A stretch of 64,000 bases of DNA from Thiomargarita sp. (GTDB taxonomy: Bacteria; Pseudomonadota; Gammaproteobacteria; Beggiatoales; Beggiatoaceae): positions 1 to 64,000 of the forward strand of contig DYNP01000004.1 in assembly GCA_020721005.1 (NCBI GenBank). Reading direction: 5' to 3'. The translations under genes were made by a program, and so were the position numbers. The notes below the pieces were generated by a model. The model was not told where the DNA came from. It saw nothing but the letters and a program-made list of their open reading frames with translations, and made no database searches. Below are positions 9,794 through 19,269 of this stretch, piece after piece. Every line of letters begins with the position of its first letter. Positions within the stretch are counted from its first letter, which is position 1.

Positions 9794-9815
9794 AGCCATT
9801 TTTATTCCAATGGCT
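9794..9815. terminator. Possible bidirectional terminator between convergent genes
   Basis: AGCCATT (9794-9800) and AATGGCT (9809-9815) form a 7-bp stem with an 8-base loop, exactly between the convergent stops of radC and the GGDEF-EAL gene. There is only a short T-rich tail on the minus side, so this is a weak call. Confidence 0.35.
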
Positions 9816-12378
9816 CGGGTTTGGCAATACCAAAACCTTGGGCAAAATCGACACCGATGACATTGAGCATTTCCAAAGTGGTTTCATTCTCCACCCATTC
9901 TGCAATAGTTTTTAAGTTCATAACATGAGCAATTTGGGTCACAGAGCTGACAATAGCCTGGTCAATGGGATTGGTCACCAATTCCTTGACAAAGCTGCCA
10001 TCTATTTTCAAGTAATTGATGGGCAATTGTTTTAAGTAACCAAAGGAAGAGACTCCACTGCCAAAATCGTCCAGTGCGAAACGAAAGCCCAATTGGGTCA
10101 TTTCTTGGATAAATTCTACCGCCTTGTCCAAAGAGGCAATGGCAACAGTTTCAGTGATTTCAAAACAGACTGAATGGGCGGGTATTGAACATTGTAACAG
10201 TTCTGCGCGGATAAATTTGGCAAAATGAGGATCATTGAGAGTCATTCCGGACAGATTGATGGCGAGAAAGTCAGTGGGACTGAGCTGTTTGGAAGGATTA
10301 GCCAAATAGGTAAAGACGTGATGAATAACCCAGCGGTCAATTCTGGGCATGAGATCATAACGTTCGGCAGCGGGTAAGAAGCGACCTGGGGGTACTATAG
10401 CCCCTTGCTCATCTCGCATTCTCAATAGAATTTCATAGTGCTGTTCAGGATGGACTTGCGGTTTAATAGGAGCAATCAGTTGTTTGTAAAGGACTAAACG
10501 GTCTTCTTCAATGGCTTTGAGAATATGTCCAACCCAGTGCATTTCAGTTTGTCTAACGGTTACCCATTGTTCATCAGCGCCCAGGTGGATGTGAATGCGA
10601 TTGCGACCGCCTTCTTTAGCAGCATAACAAGCCATGTCTGCTTGACTGAGTAAGGTGGCGAGACTTTCAGTTTTGGCATGAATCGGCACGGCACCAATGC
10701 TCACGCCCACTTCAAAAGTTTTGCCTTCCCAAACGAAACGGAATTGTTTGACCGTGTTTAAAAAAGCTTCAGCGACCATGCTGATGCGATCGGGGGGGCA
10801 ATTTTTCAGTAGAATGCCAAATTCATCACCTCCCAAACGGGCAAAGGTGTCTCCACCACGAACTCGTGCTTTGATCACGGTCACCAGTTGTTTTAACAGA
10901 GCATCTCCAGCTGCATGACCACAGGTGTCATTGATGATTTTGAATTGGTCTAAATCTAAATAGAGCAGGGAATGGGTGGCAGCTTCAGTTTTGGCAGTGT
11001 TGAGCAATAAATTGAGTTGATATTCAAATTCCCGACGATTACAAAGTCCAGTGAGGGCATCGTGAGTGGCTTGATGAGAGAGTTGTTGGCGCAGTTGATA
11101 TTCTTTGCTGACATCATGAAATACGATGATCATTCCTTCCACTTTTCCCGCTTGATTGCGAATAGGGGCGGCGGAATTTTCGATGACAATATCTCGTTGT
11201 TCCCGATTGACCAACCAGCTTTGGCGAGGAGTGAGAACGTTGCCATGTAGGCAATAGGTGACTAAGTCAGCCATGGCTTCAGTGGCTGGCAGAGGGTGTT
11301 TAATTTTGAAGATTTCAGCCACAGGTTTCACCAATGCTTCTGTCATTGACCAGCCGGTTAATTCTTCGGCGATGGGATTTAAGTAGGTCACCAGTCCCTG
11401 ACGGTTGGTGGTGATGATGCCATCGGCAATGGAGTGTAAGGTGGTTAAAGCCAATTCTTTTTCTCTGAATAATTCTTCTTCTGCCTGTCGACGTTCTGAA
11501 TAGGCAGCGGCCACCAATAAGGCAGTTAGGGAAGTGATGCCGACAAATCCAATTTCTAATAACAGGTCTCCAGTGCCAGAGAGTTCTCCGCCTGGCAATA
11601 CTCGATTTAATCCTCCGCTGAGGAGAATGATGGCGACTAGAAGGGAGCCGAGGGTGGCGCCGTGTTGTTCAAAGCGAATGGCAATCCAGACTGCAAAGGG
11701 GAGAATGAGATATAATAGGGTCAGGCGTTGACCCAGTCCCACTTTCAAGGTCAAGCTGCTGATGATCATAAGACAGGTTAGAATTAAGCCACCTTCTAAC
11801 CATTGCCAGTATCGATAGAGTTGTGGGGGGGGACGACGCCATACCAGAAGGGCTGAGGTTAAGACCAGCATGCCAATTCCATCGCTGAACCAGGTGGTGA
11901 GCCAGATTTGCACTACGTATTCTAAAGGGATTTGATCTAAAAAAAGCAGTCCCAATCCCATAAAACTGGCGCCAATGAAGGGGCTGATGCCCACAGCGAC
12001 TAAAGAGAGGAGAACGACATCAGAAACGTGGGATAATGAGGTTTGGAACTGGACATGGCGCAGGGAGATGGCGGCAATGATGGCTTGTAAGGTGGCACCG
12101 GTGGCATCAAAAAAGATGTAGGTTAAGGGAATTTGATCGGGAAGTTTGGCTAACAGTAGTCCCAATACAATTCCGGGCCAGAGACGTATTCCCCAAAAAA
12201 TCAAGGCAGCTAAGGCGATCCCAGCCATTAAGGGAATGGGCATGACTCCACGTTGCCCACCCTCCAATAATTCGCCTAATAAACTCGCAGCATAATAAAT
12301 GAGAGCCAGTGTGAAAATTTGCAATAAATAGGATAACAACGAGTGCAGTTGGGGGGGGATGTGTTGAAAAAACCTCAT
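9802..12378 (-). CDS. MASE1-PAS-GGDEF-EAL cyclic-di-GMP signalling protein
   Basis: An 858-residue membrane protein for cyclic-di-GMP turnover. Residues 1-290 hold about eight to ten hydrophobic helices of MASE1 type. A PAS domain follows (about 310-425, ADGIITTNRQGLVTYLNP), then GGDEF with the intact motif RLGGDEFG near residue 514, then EAL with EILLRM near 650, NLSG, FEITETVAI, DDFGSG near 771 and a lysine in YLKIDGSF. Both the cyclase and the phosphodiesterase signatures look intact, so either or both activities are possible. The membrane part probably senses a small molecule. It is a single gene. In this setting it may tune motility or attachment, but no sequence feature ties it to the pilus genes. 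Confidence 0.93.
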   Translation of the reverse strand: MRFFQHIPPQLHSLLSYLLQIFTLALIYYAASLLGELLEGGQRGVMPIPLMAGIALAALIFWGIRLWPGIVLGLLLAKLPDQIPLTYIFFDATGATLQAIIAAISLRHVQFQTSLSHVSDVVLLSLVAVGISPFIGASFMGLGLLFLDQIPLEYVVQIWLTTWFSDGIGMLVLTSALLVWRRPPPQLYRYWQWLEGGLILTCLMIISSLTLKVGLGQRLTLLYLILPFAVWIAIRFEQHGATLGSLLVAIILLSGGLNRVLPGGELSGTGDLLLEIGFVGITSLTALLVAAAYSERRQAEEELFREKELALTTLHSIADGIITTNRQGLVTYLNPIAEELTGWSMTEALVKPVAEIFKIKHPLPATEAMADLVTYCLHGNVLTPRQSWLVNREQRDIVIENSAAPIRNQAGKVEGMIIVFHDVSKEYQLRQQLSHQATHDALTGLCNRREFEYQLNLLLNTAKTEAATHSLLYLDLDQFKIINDTCGHAAGDALLKQLVTVIKARVRGGDTFARLGGDEFGILLKNCPPDRISMVAEAFLNTVKQFRFVWEGKTFEVGVSIGAVPIHAKTESLATLLSQADMACYAAKEGGRNRIHIHLGADEQWVTVRQTEMHWVGHILKAIEEDRLVLYKQLIAPIKPQVHPEQHYEILLRMRDEQGAIVPPGRFLPAAERYDLMPRIDRWVIHHVFTYLANPSKQLSPTDFLAINLSGMTLNDPHFAKFIRAELLQCSIPAHSVCFEITETVAIASLDKAVEFIQEMTQLGFRFALDDFGSGVSSFGYLKQLPINYLKIDGSFVKELVTNPIDQAIVSSVTQIAHVMNLKTIAEWVENETTLEMLNVIGVDFAQGFGIAKPEPLE

Positions 12379-12593
12379 GATGCCTTACTCCTTACCAAGC
12401 CTTGGGGGTTTAAGTTTTGAATGACAAACTTGAATGGTCAACTTTTATGTTAAGAGACAGACCCAAGGCAACACAAGGGGGAAAAACCCTACTGATTGGA
12501 TTTTTTATCTGAAGCTATGGGTGGAGAATAATATTCTCCTCTCCTTTTCAAATGGGAATAGAGGGAATGGTCTTTGCCCTCAGATTGTTCTAT

Positions 12594-12869
12594 AAACCTC
12601 TTGCAAAGGTACGCAGGAGTGGAGGCTTAGGAGTGGAGGCTTTAGCCGGCCGGTGGTGGGCGCCTTATAATTTGTGTGTGTGGAGTGATGCCTACGGTTT
12701 ACCGGCTAAAGCCTCCACTCCAATGGTGATTTCTCTCACTGAATAACATGGCTGGAATTGGGGGGAACAACGATAAAGCGATTGCCCATCCTACCATTAA
12801 TTAGACTTTTAGCAATTTTATTTTTTCGTATCTCATCTTTATCGCATCATTTTTTTTGCAAGAAGTCTT
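12594..12869. mobile_element. Nested-palindrome element, copy A (MITE-like)
   Basis: The left end AAACCTCTTGCAAAGG pairs with the right end TTTGCAAGAAGTCTT. The inner stem GGAGTGGAGGCTTTAGCCGG (12630-12649) is matched perfectly by its complement at 12702-12721. The flanking base pairs are TA-like. No transposase gene is inside. The same termini and stem occur in copies at 20369, 45944 and 49239, and in short form at 25315. The rest of the gap 12379-12934 shows no gene. Confidence 0.75.
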
Positions 12870-12883
12870 TTCAGTATGAAACA

Positions 12884-12913
12884 GTGGGTAAAATAAAAAG
12901 AGGTTTTACCCAC
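12884..12913 (-). terminator. Hairpin downstream of moaC
   Basis: GTGGGTAAAA (12884-12893) and TTTTACCCAC (12904-12913) form a perfect 10-bp stem with a 10-base loop about 20 bases beyond the moaC stop. A short T-rich tract follows on the minus strand, so it may terminate the moaC transcript. Confidence 0.55.
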
Positions 12914-12934
12914 TTCACATAACTGATAGATTTT

Positions 12935-13417
12935 TCATGGAGAATTTCTTTCCCAAGTTCCAGATTTTCCCCCCTCTTTTTTCTTCAATTGTACATTCTC
13001 TATGACCATGCCGCGGTCAACGGCTTTACACATGTCATAAATGGTTAATAAAGTGACTTGGACCGCCATTAAAGCCTCCATTTCCACTCCAGTTTGACCG
13101 TGAGTTTTAACCATGGCTTCACAGTAAACTCGATTCTCAGAGGGCAGTGGTTGTAAGTCGACTGTGACTTGAGTGAGCAGTAAGGAGTGGCAGAGGGGAA
13201 TGAGATCGCTGGTTTTTTTGGCAGCCATAATGCCTGCCACTCTGGCTATGCCTAGGACATCTCCTTTTTTGTGACCACCCGTGATGACTAAATTCAAAGT
13301 TGCAGCTTGCATTGCAATCCAACCTTCTGCAATGGCTATTCTGTCGGTTAGGGATTTCTGTCCCACGTTAACCATGTGCGCTTCACCGGCTTGGTTAAAA
13401 TGAGTCAATTCAGTCAT
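12935..13417 (-). CDS. moaC: Cyclic pyranopterin monophosphate synthase MoaC
   Basis: MoaC (160 residues, the usual length) makes cyclic pyranopterin monophosphate, an early step of molybdenum cofactor synthesis, from the product of MoaA. Family signatures are present: [18 protein letters not shown] near the N-terminus, [49 protein letters not shown] and the catalytic region [11 protein letters not shown]. No other Mo-cofactor gene is nearby. It lies 54 bp after ruvC and may be the last gene of that series. Confidence 0.96.
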   Translation of the reverse strand: MTELTHFNQAGEAHMVNVGQKSLTDRIAIAEGWIAMQAATLNLVITGGHKKGDVLGIARVAGIMAAKKTSDLIPLCHSLLLTQVTVDLQPLPSENRVYCEAMVKTHGQTGVEMEALMAVQVTLLTIYDMCKAVDRGMVIENVQLKKKEGGKSGTWERNSP

Positions 13418-13471
13418 ATTATTGATTCCAGTAAAAATTTATAAGGCAGAGAATAGCAAACATGGTTTTTT

Positions 13472-13936
13472 TCAGCGACAGCGGTGAGCGTGGCAAATGG
13501 CAACAGCCAAAGCATCTGCAGCGTCCGTTTGTGGACTGCTTGAGAGCGTCAGGAGCACTCTCACCATATACTGTACTTGAGTTTTTGAGGCATGGCCTTT
13601 GCCGACCACCGCCTGTTTGATTTCAGTGGGAAAATATTCATAAATATCAAGTTGTTGATTGGCCGCGGCGACCAAGAGGGCGCCTCGGGCCTGAGCCAAT
13701 TTTAGAGCAGAAGCTGGATTGTGGTGCACAAAAGGTTGTTCAATGGCAAAAATGAGCGGCTGGTACTGTTGAATCAGCTCAACAAGGTGATTATGAATGA
13801 TTTGAAGTCGTTGCGGGAGAGTTGTACAATTGGGTTGTAGGCAGCCTGAAGCCACATAAGTATATTTAGTTTTGTGGAGATCAATGATCCCAAATCCAGT
13901 GCTGCGAGACCCGGGATCTATCCCAATGATGCGCAT
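13472..13936 (-). CDS. ruvC: Holliday junction endonuclease RuvC
   Basis: RuvC resolves Holliday junctions together with RuvAB. The first catalytic Asp is in IIGIDPGSRSTGFGIID. The Glu in AIEQPFVHHNPASALKLAQARG and the C-terminal Asp pair in SPQTDAADALAVAICHA complete the acidic site. I chose the ATG at 13936, giving 154 residues starting MRIIGIDPG as in homologues. A TTG at 13942 overlapping the yebC stop is possible. Translational coupling to yebC is likely. The usual partners ruvA and ruvB do not follow; moaC comes next. Confidence 0.95.
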   Translation of the reverse strand: MRIIGIDPGSRSTGFGIIDLHKTKYTYVASGCLQPNCTTLPQRLQIIHNHLVELIQQYQPLIFAIEQPFVHHNPASALKLAQARGALLVAAANQQLDIYEYFPTEIKQAVVGKGHASKTQVQYMVRVLLTLSSSPQTDAADALAVAICHAHRCR

Positions 13937-13938
13937 AA

Positions 13939-14685
13939 TCAATTGAGTTGGGCAAGAATGTCTTCACTGATATCTGCATTAGAGTAGACTTGTTGTACAT
14001 CATCAAGATCTTCCAGTTTGTCCAACAAGCGCAGCATTTTTTCTGCATTTTCCAGGTCAAGGGAAATATTAGTGGCGGCTCGCATGATGACTTCTGCTTG
14101 TTCCGGGATAAGTTTGGCTTGTTCCATGGCTTCTTTGACAGCATGAAAATGTTCCGGGGGAGTGAGAACTTCAATAGATTCTCCTTGATCATGAAGGACA
14201 TCCTGAGCGCCAGCTTCTAGGGCAATTTCAATAATTTTATCCTCGTCATAATGGTTGGGAAAGGTCAATTGTCCAACTTTTTGAAACAGATAGGCAACCG
14301 ATCCATCCGTTCCCAAATTGCCACCAGATTTGGTAAAAGCATGGCGAATTGCAGAAACTGTGCGATTGCGATTGTCAGTCATGCAATCCACAATGACAGC
14401 CACTCCACAGGGACCATAGCCTTCATAACGCACTTCTTCATAATTATCCCCTTCTTGAGCGCCTACCCCTCGTTTAATTGCGCGATCAACTGTGTCTTTG
14501 GGCATGTTGGCGCCGAGGGCTTTGTCAATTGCCAATCGCAGTCGGGAATTGGAAGCAGGATCTCCTCCTCCAATTCGGGCAGAAACGGTAATTTCGCGGA
14601 TGAACTTGGTAAATAGTTTGGCCCGTTTGGCATCTTGTGCACCTTTACGATGTTGGATGTTGGCCCATTTGCTGTGTCCTGCCAT
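13939..14685 (-). CDS. yebC: YebC/PmpR-family protein
   Basis: This 248-residue protein begins with the diagnostic [21 protein letters not shown] and continues through the family's three-domain pattern ([37 protein letters not shown]). YebC-type proteins were described as DNA-binding regulators, and more recently as factors helping ribosomes at proline-rich stretches; the sequence does not discriminate. Its place just before ruvC is widely conserved. It lies 97 bp after the lipoprotein gene and may have its own promoter there. Confidence 0.96.
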   Translation of the reverse strand: MAGHSKWANIQHRKGAQDAKRAKLFTKFIREITVSARIGGGDPASNSRLRLAIDKALGANMPKDTVDRAIKRGVGAQEGDNYEEVRYEGYGPCGVAVIVDCMTDNRNRTVSAIRHAFTKSGGNLGTDGSVAYLFQKVGQLTFPNHYDEDKIIEIALEAGAQDVLHDQGESIEVLTPPEHFHAVKEAMEQAKLIPEQAEVIMRAATNISLDLENAEKMLRLLDKLEDLDDVQQVYSNADISEDILAQLN

Positions 14686-14782
14686 ATTGTGTTCTCGTCA
14701 ATTTTGAGTTTGAATAGAGTGTTGAAAGTGAAAGCCATTCTCTAAGTAGGAAGGTCAGGGAAAATAGGTTTTTGTGTGTTTA

Positions 14783-15601
14783 CTATTGACAGCCAAAACT
14801 GTTTTCAGTTCCCACTTGTTTAATGAGCAAATTGTCTCCCTCGAAATAAGCTTGTTCCCCTTGAGAAGATAAGGCGCTGCTGCTGGTGAGAGGTGGGGAA
14901 CAGCGAGGGGGAAAAACGGGAATAGGTGGAGTTTGGATTCCAAATTGCCAGGCTTTTTTATGGGAAAAATTGGTCATCAATACTTGGTTATCAGGTTGCC
15001 AGAAGACTTGCATGGGCTCATCAATGGTGAAAGTGTGGCTGTCAATAAAATTGAGGTTATTGGCATAGAGAAATTCAATGGTGGCTTTGCCACATTCGGG
15101 GCTATAAACTTCTATTAAAAACTGGCCATCAGGTGAGGGAATGATCTGATGGTTGACTTGAGGAATAGGGGCATTGGTTTGGGAAGTTGGGCAGGGACGA
15201 TAAGGTTGTTTTTCTTCCACGATGGCAATCCAGTTCCCAGTCAGATCAACTTTGTCAAAGCGCCGAATATCTTCTTCTGAAATGGATTCAACGATAAGGT
15301 AGCCGGCTTGTTTCATGTAAAAAATGTGGCCGCTACGAGCAGGTCGTGAAGGAGTTAGAGAACGTCGATTGGAGCCATCTCGATGTTGGGCAAAGATTTG
15401 ATGATTGAAGCGTCGTTGCTCTGCCACAGCCAATAGACCAGCGGGGCGCTCTTCATAACTGAGCACAGCAACGGCGAGTTCAGTGCTGTCATCTGACCAA
15501 ACTACTTGGTCATTTTTTTGGATAAACATCCATTCGGGGGGTTGAATTTGTTCACAACCCACCCCGAAAATGCAGAGAGCGCTGAGTAACAGTTTTTTCA
15601 T
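14783..15601 (-). CDS. Beta-propeller-like lipoprotein
   Basis: Unrecognised lipoprotein of 272 residues. I chose the ATG at 15601, because it gives a clean lipoprotein signal peptide (MKKLLLSALCIFGVGC, Cys as +1). It also overlaps the plsY stop as ATGA, which suggests translational coupling. A longer frame to 15682 exists but would bury the signal. The mature part has repeated blade-like motifs, such as WSDDSTELAVAV, PSPDGQFLIEV and FWQPDNQVLMTN, like PD40/TolB-type propeller repeats. Function unknown; it probably sits in the inner leaflet of the outer membrane or the outer face of the inner membrane. Confidence 0.75.
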   Translation of the reverse strand: MKKLLLSALCIFGVGCEQIQPPEWMFIQKNDQVVWSDDSTELAVAVLSYEERPAGLLAVAEQRRFNHQIFAQHRDGSNRRSLTPSRPARSGHIFYMKQAGYLIVESISEEDIRRFDKVDLTGNWIAIVEEKQPYRPCPTSQTNAPIPQVNHQIIPSPDGQFLIEVYSPECGKATIEFLYANNLNFIDSHTFTIDEPMQVFWQPDNQVLMTNFSHKKAWQFGIQTPPIPVFPPRCSPPLTSSSALSSQGEQAYFEGDNLLIKQVGTENSFGCQ

Positions 15602-16212
15602 GGGGAATGGCTGGAATTGGGCGGTGAAATTTTTTGTTCTTGACCTGTCAGCAAGTGGTGAATGTTGGAGCGGTGCCGCCATATTAGCAAAGTGCTGATG
15701 AGGAAACTGACAATGGTATATTCCTCAGTGGCTAAGAATAAATGGGTGTAAATGGGAGTTAACAGTGCAGTGATTAAGGCGGCTAAGGAAGAATAGCGAA
15801 ATAGGAGAGCCATGCTCAACCAAGTGGCTAGAGCGGTGAGACCCAGTGCCCAGTTGAGCATGAGCAGAGCGCCAAAGGCAGTGGCCACTCCTTTTCCTCC
15901 GCGGAATCTGAGGAAAATAGGATATAAGTGCCCTAGGAAAACCGCCAAGGTTGCCATGGCTATGGTGGATATTTCGGGAACTGACAGTTTGACAAGTCCC
16001 ACGGCAAAAACTCCTTTTAAGACGTCAATGAGTAATGTGCAGAGGGCTGCAGTTTTTCCTCCGTATCGTAAGACATTGGTGGCTCCGGGATTGCCTGATC
16101 CTTGGGAACGAGGATCGGGCAAACGCAGGGTGGTGCAGCAGATGAGGGCCCCAGAAATTGATCCCAGCAGGTAGGCTAGGGGAATTAGGCTAAGTTCAAC
16201 AATGTTTACCAT
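15598..16212 (-). CDS. plsY: Glycerol-3-phosphate acyltransferase PlsY
   Basis: PlsY transfers an acyl group from acyl-phosphate to glycerol-3-phosphate, the first step of phospholipid synthesis. It is a 204-residue inner-membrane protein with about five helices and the three family motifs: LLGSISGALI, GSGNPGATNVLRYGGK and LGHLYPIFLRFRGGKGVATAFG. It overlaps the PBP1A gene by 7 bp upstream and the lipoprotein gene by 4 bp downstream, so the three are probably co-transcribed. Confidence 0.96.
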   Translation of the reverse strand: MVNIVELSLIPLAYLLGSISGALICCTTLRLPDPRSQGSGNPGATNVLRYGGKTAALCTLLIDVLKGVFAVGLVKLSVPEISTIAMATLAVFLGHLYPIFLRFRGGKGVATAFGALLMLNWALGLTALATWLSMALLFRYSSLAALITALLTPIYTHLFLATEEYTIVSFLISTLLIWRHRSNIHHLLTGQEQKISPPNSSHSP

Positions 16213-18824
16213 AAGGGTTCAGGAATCGCAGGTTTGGATTTGGGTTTGGGTTTGGATGCACTGGCACTGGGAGGTTTGCTTCTGGAAGGTGCGGAGGTTG
16301 TTTTATCACTGGTTGAGCCGCTTTTCTTAGATCGAGAACTGGATTTTTGGTAAGTTTTTTGGGTACCTGTAGCTTTTTTATTCCGATAAGTTCTTGAATT
16401 AATTCTGGTTTTTTTAGTTGGAGAGGGTTCTTCAACAAAGGCGACTTCTTGTTGTTCGGATTGGTAGCGTCTGGTTTTGACAATGGGATTGGTTTCCACT
16501 TTGATTCCTCCTTTGAGGAGGGTAAAATTCTTTTCAGGTTGACCTTCTAAAGCCTCAGCCATAAATTCCATCCACATGGGAAGGGCGGCTCGGCCTCCAG
16601 TTTCTTTGGCACCCAGGGAACGAGGTTTGTCAAAACCTACCCAAGTGGTGGTAACAATGTCAGGATTATAACCCGAAAACCAGGCATCAAAGGCATCATT
16701 GGTAGTGCCAGTTTTTCCAGCCAAATCGTCGCGTCCCAACTTTTTGGCGCGTTGAGCAGTGCCTCTTTGAATAACGTCCTTCATCATAGAAGTCATGGTA
16801 TAAGCATTTTGGTGAGAAATGATTTGTTGAGCATATTTGATGACTGAAGCACATGCGGCTTCTGATTCTGATACTTCAGTATTTGTGGAAATGTCTGATT
16901 CCAATACTTCCTGAACGCATTCTGAGCAAACCTGTGGCGGAGAGGCAGTATACTCGGTTTTTCCATTAATATCTTTAACTTCTTGAACTAAATAGGGTTC
17001 TATTTTATAACCGCCATTGGCAAATACGGCATAACCAGTGGCCAATTCTAAAGGAGTGACGCTGCCAGTTCCCAAGGCCATGGTTAGGTTGCGCGGCACT
17101 TTTTTGAAGCCAAATTTGCTGACGTGTTCGAGAGCTTTCGAGACTCCAACTTTATTCAGTAACACGACTGCTGCCACATTACGAGACTGAGCCAGAGCTT
17201 GTCGCAAACTGGTGGGACCATAAAATTTGCGACTGTAATTCATAGGTCTCCACAGTTTTCGTCCCGCTGGGAATGCGACTGGGGCATCGTTGACCACGCT
17301 GGAGGCACTGAATCCATGGGCCAAGGCTGCAGAGTAGACAAAGGGTTTAAAGCTAGATCCAGGTTGACGGCCAGCTTGAGTGACTCGATTGAAACTGCTT
17401 TGGTAAAAGTCAAACCCCCCGGAAAGTGCAATGATGGCACCGTCATTGGGATTGAGGGAGACCAAAGCGCCTTCTACTTGGGGAACTTCCCCTAATTTCC
17501 AACGCACTTTAATTTCATCCGGTTCAATTACAGGTTGTTCCCCTTTGACTTTTTTCTGGGGCGGTTTGTGAATTCGTTGTTCAATAGGACGGGCTAAAAC
17601 AATGTCACCGCGTCGTACAATATCAGATGCAGAAGAAGCACGTCCTCGTTTTGTCCAAGCGATGTCGCTCCATTCCATTGTAAATTGTTCGACTTTTAGG
17701 TTGTAAGCGATGACTTTTTTGCCGACAGTTTGTAATACTAAACTGGGGACAAGATCGCCAGCCATGGAATAATTTTGTAAAATATTCTTAGCATGTTCAA
17801 TATCTTGAGCGGGATCTAGCATTTTAACGTGAGCAATTTTTCCAGTCCCTTTGTAACCATAGCGTTCTGTGTAACTGTGAAGAGTGTTTCGCACAATTTG
17901 TTGGGCCAGCATTTGTAGTTTTGAATCGATGGTGGTATACACTTTAAATCCTCTAGTATAGGCCGCTTCTTCTCCATACTTTTTAATCATTTCTGCTCTG
18001 GCCATTTCTGCAATATAAGGTGCATCTAATTCAATGACCAGTTTGTGTTGATTGGCAGTGTTAGGAGTGTGAATGGCGTCTTGATACTGGTTTTTTTGGA
18101 TATAATCCAATTCCAGCATTCGTCCTAAAATGTAGTCTCTTCTTTCCAAGGCTCGTTCCGGGTTCGACAGTGGGTTATTGACTGAAGGGGCTTTCGGGAT
18201 ACCTGCTAACATGGCCCACTCTGCCAAACTGAGATCGTTCACGCCTCGACCATAGTACACTTGAGCGGCCGCTTCCACTCCGTAGGCGCGATGCCCAAAA
18301 AATATCTTATTAAGGTACAATTCCAAAATCTCCTTCTTAGAAAATTCTCCTTCTATCTTAAGGGCCAACAAAATTTCCTTGAATTTACGCATAAAAGTTC
18401 TTTCTGGGCTAAGAAAGTAGTTACGAGCCACCTGCATAGTGATAGTGCTGCCCCCCTGCTGCTTTTCACCGGTTTTGATCAAGGCCACCAAAGCTCGCAT
18501 TAAACTTTTAAGATCAACACCAGAATGGTGATTAAATCGATCGTCTTCCGCTGCCAAGAAGGCATCGATCAGTAGCGGAGGAAACTTATCAGCACTCAGA
18601 GGGATTCTGCGTTGTTCGCCAAATTCGGCAATTAATTTTTGATCTTTAGAGTACACTCGTAAAGGTACTTGTAAAGCAACATCTTGAATTTGTCCGGTAG
18701 ACGGTAGCTGGGGTATAAAATACCAATTTAAGAGTGCGGAACCTAAGGCAATCCCCAAAGACAACAATAATCCTACCAATAAAAAAATTCGTAGACTTTT
18801 ATAGAAGTAATAACGTATTAACAT
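16206..18824 (-). CDS. mrcA: Penicillin-binding protein 1A
   Basis: Bifunctional peptidoglycan synthase of 872 residues anchored by one N-terminal helix (about 10-35). The glycosyltransferase part has the catalytic Glu in AAEDDRFNHHSGVD near residue 90 and GGSTITMQVARN. An OB-like insertion at about 320-440 is typical of PBP1A. The transpeptidase has SSFKPF (Ser near 490), SRN near 548 and KTGTT near 704. The final 80 residues are basic and Ser/Pro/Lys-rich, probably disordered. It is divergent from pilM, as ponA/mrcA is in Pseudomonas and enteric bacteria. That conserved order supports the gammaproteobacterial assignment. Confidence 0.96.
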   Translation of the reverse strand: MLIRYYFYKSLRIFLLVGLLLSLGIALGSALLNWYFIPQLPSTGQIQDVALQVPLRVYSKDQKLIAEFGEQRRIPLSADKFPPLLIDAFLAAEDDRFNHHSGVDLKSLMRALVALIKTGEKQQGGSTITMQVARNYFLSPERTFMRKFKEILLALKIEGEFSKKEILELYLNKIFFGHRAYGVEAAAQVYYGRGVNDLSLAEWAMLAGIPKAPSVNNPLSNPERALERRDYILGRMLELDYIQKNQYQDAIHTPNTANQHKLVIELDAPYIAEMARAEMIKKYGEEAAYTRGFKVYTTIDSKLQMLAQQIVRNTLHSYTERYGYKGTGKIAHVKMLDPAQDIEHAKNILQNYSMAGDLVPSLVLQTVGKKVIAYNLKVEQFTMEWSDIAWTKRGRASSASDIVRRGDIVLARPIEQRIHKPPQKKVKGEQPVIEPDEIKVRWKLGEVPQVEGALVSLNPNDGAIIALSGGFDFYQSSFNRVTQAGRQPGSSFKPFVYSAALAHGFSASSVVNDAPVAFPAGRKLWRPMNYSRKFYGPTSLRQALAQSRNVAAVVLLNKVGVSKALEHVSKFGFKKVPRNLTMALGTGSVTPLELATGYAVFANGGYKIEPYLVQEVKDINGKTEYTASPPQVCSECVQEVLESDISTNTEVSESEAACASVIKYAQQIISHQNAYTMTSMMKDVIQRGTAQRAKKLGRDDLAGKTGTTNDAFDAWFSGYNPDIVTTTWVGFDKPRSLGAKETGGRAALPMWMEFMAEALEGQPEKNFTLLKGGIKVETNPIVKTRRYQSEQQEVAFVEEPSPTKKTRINSRTYRNKKATGTQKTYQKSSSRSKKSGSTSDKTTSAPSRSKPPSASASKPKPKSKPAIPEPLW

Positions 18825-19269
18825 AGTATACTCGATATATAGATGAGTTTTATCCTGTACAACTAACTCGGAAAATAAGCACAGTAACTTGCCTTTTTAC
18901 CTTATATTGGTTATAGTTACTTGCAAAGTCTAAAGTAAACAGACACAATTTCACGTTAGTGATTTGAAATTTCAACATTTAATGAGTATCCTGATAACTT
19001 TCATCTTCTTGATTACACCTCTTAAAGGAAGGGCAGAGATCGGTTTAAGAGGGGAATCGATCCCCCCTCACCCTTCCTTGTATTTATAGATAAGGAGGGA
19101 AATAATTTCCCTCTCTGGTTCACCAAACAAAGGAATTTTACTCTCCCTTCTTATCTTCTAAAAAATGTAAGGAAGAGTTTACTGTTTAAAACTCTGAAAA
19201 CGTATTCCTTCTGGGTCGATTAACCCCCCCCCAAATAACCATCGTTTTCTGCCGAAAGAGAATACTTCA
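18825..19269. promoter_or_regulatory. Divergent promoter region between PBP1A and pilM
   Basis: A 445-bp gap with no gene. It must hold the promoters of both divergent operons, but I see no confident -35/-10 pair. It contains a loose inverted repeat (ACCCTTCCTTG near 19070 against AAGGAGGG near 19092) related to the CCTCCTT/AAGGAGG hairpins seen elsewhere in the window. Confidence 0.4.

Noticed and set aside
14251-14616. 121-residue plus-strand frame opposite yebC
   Set aside because: Antisense to a highly conserved gene with a full-length family match.
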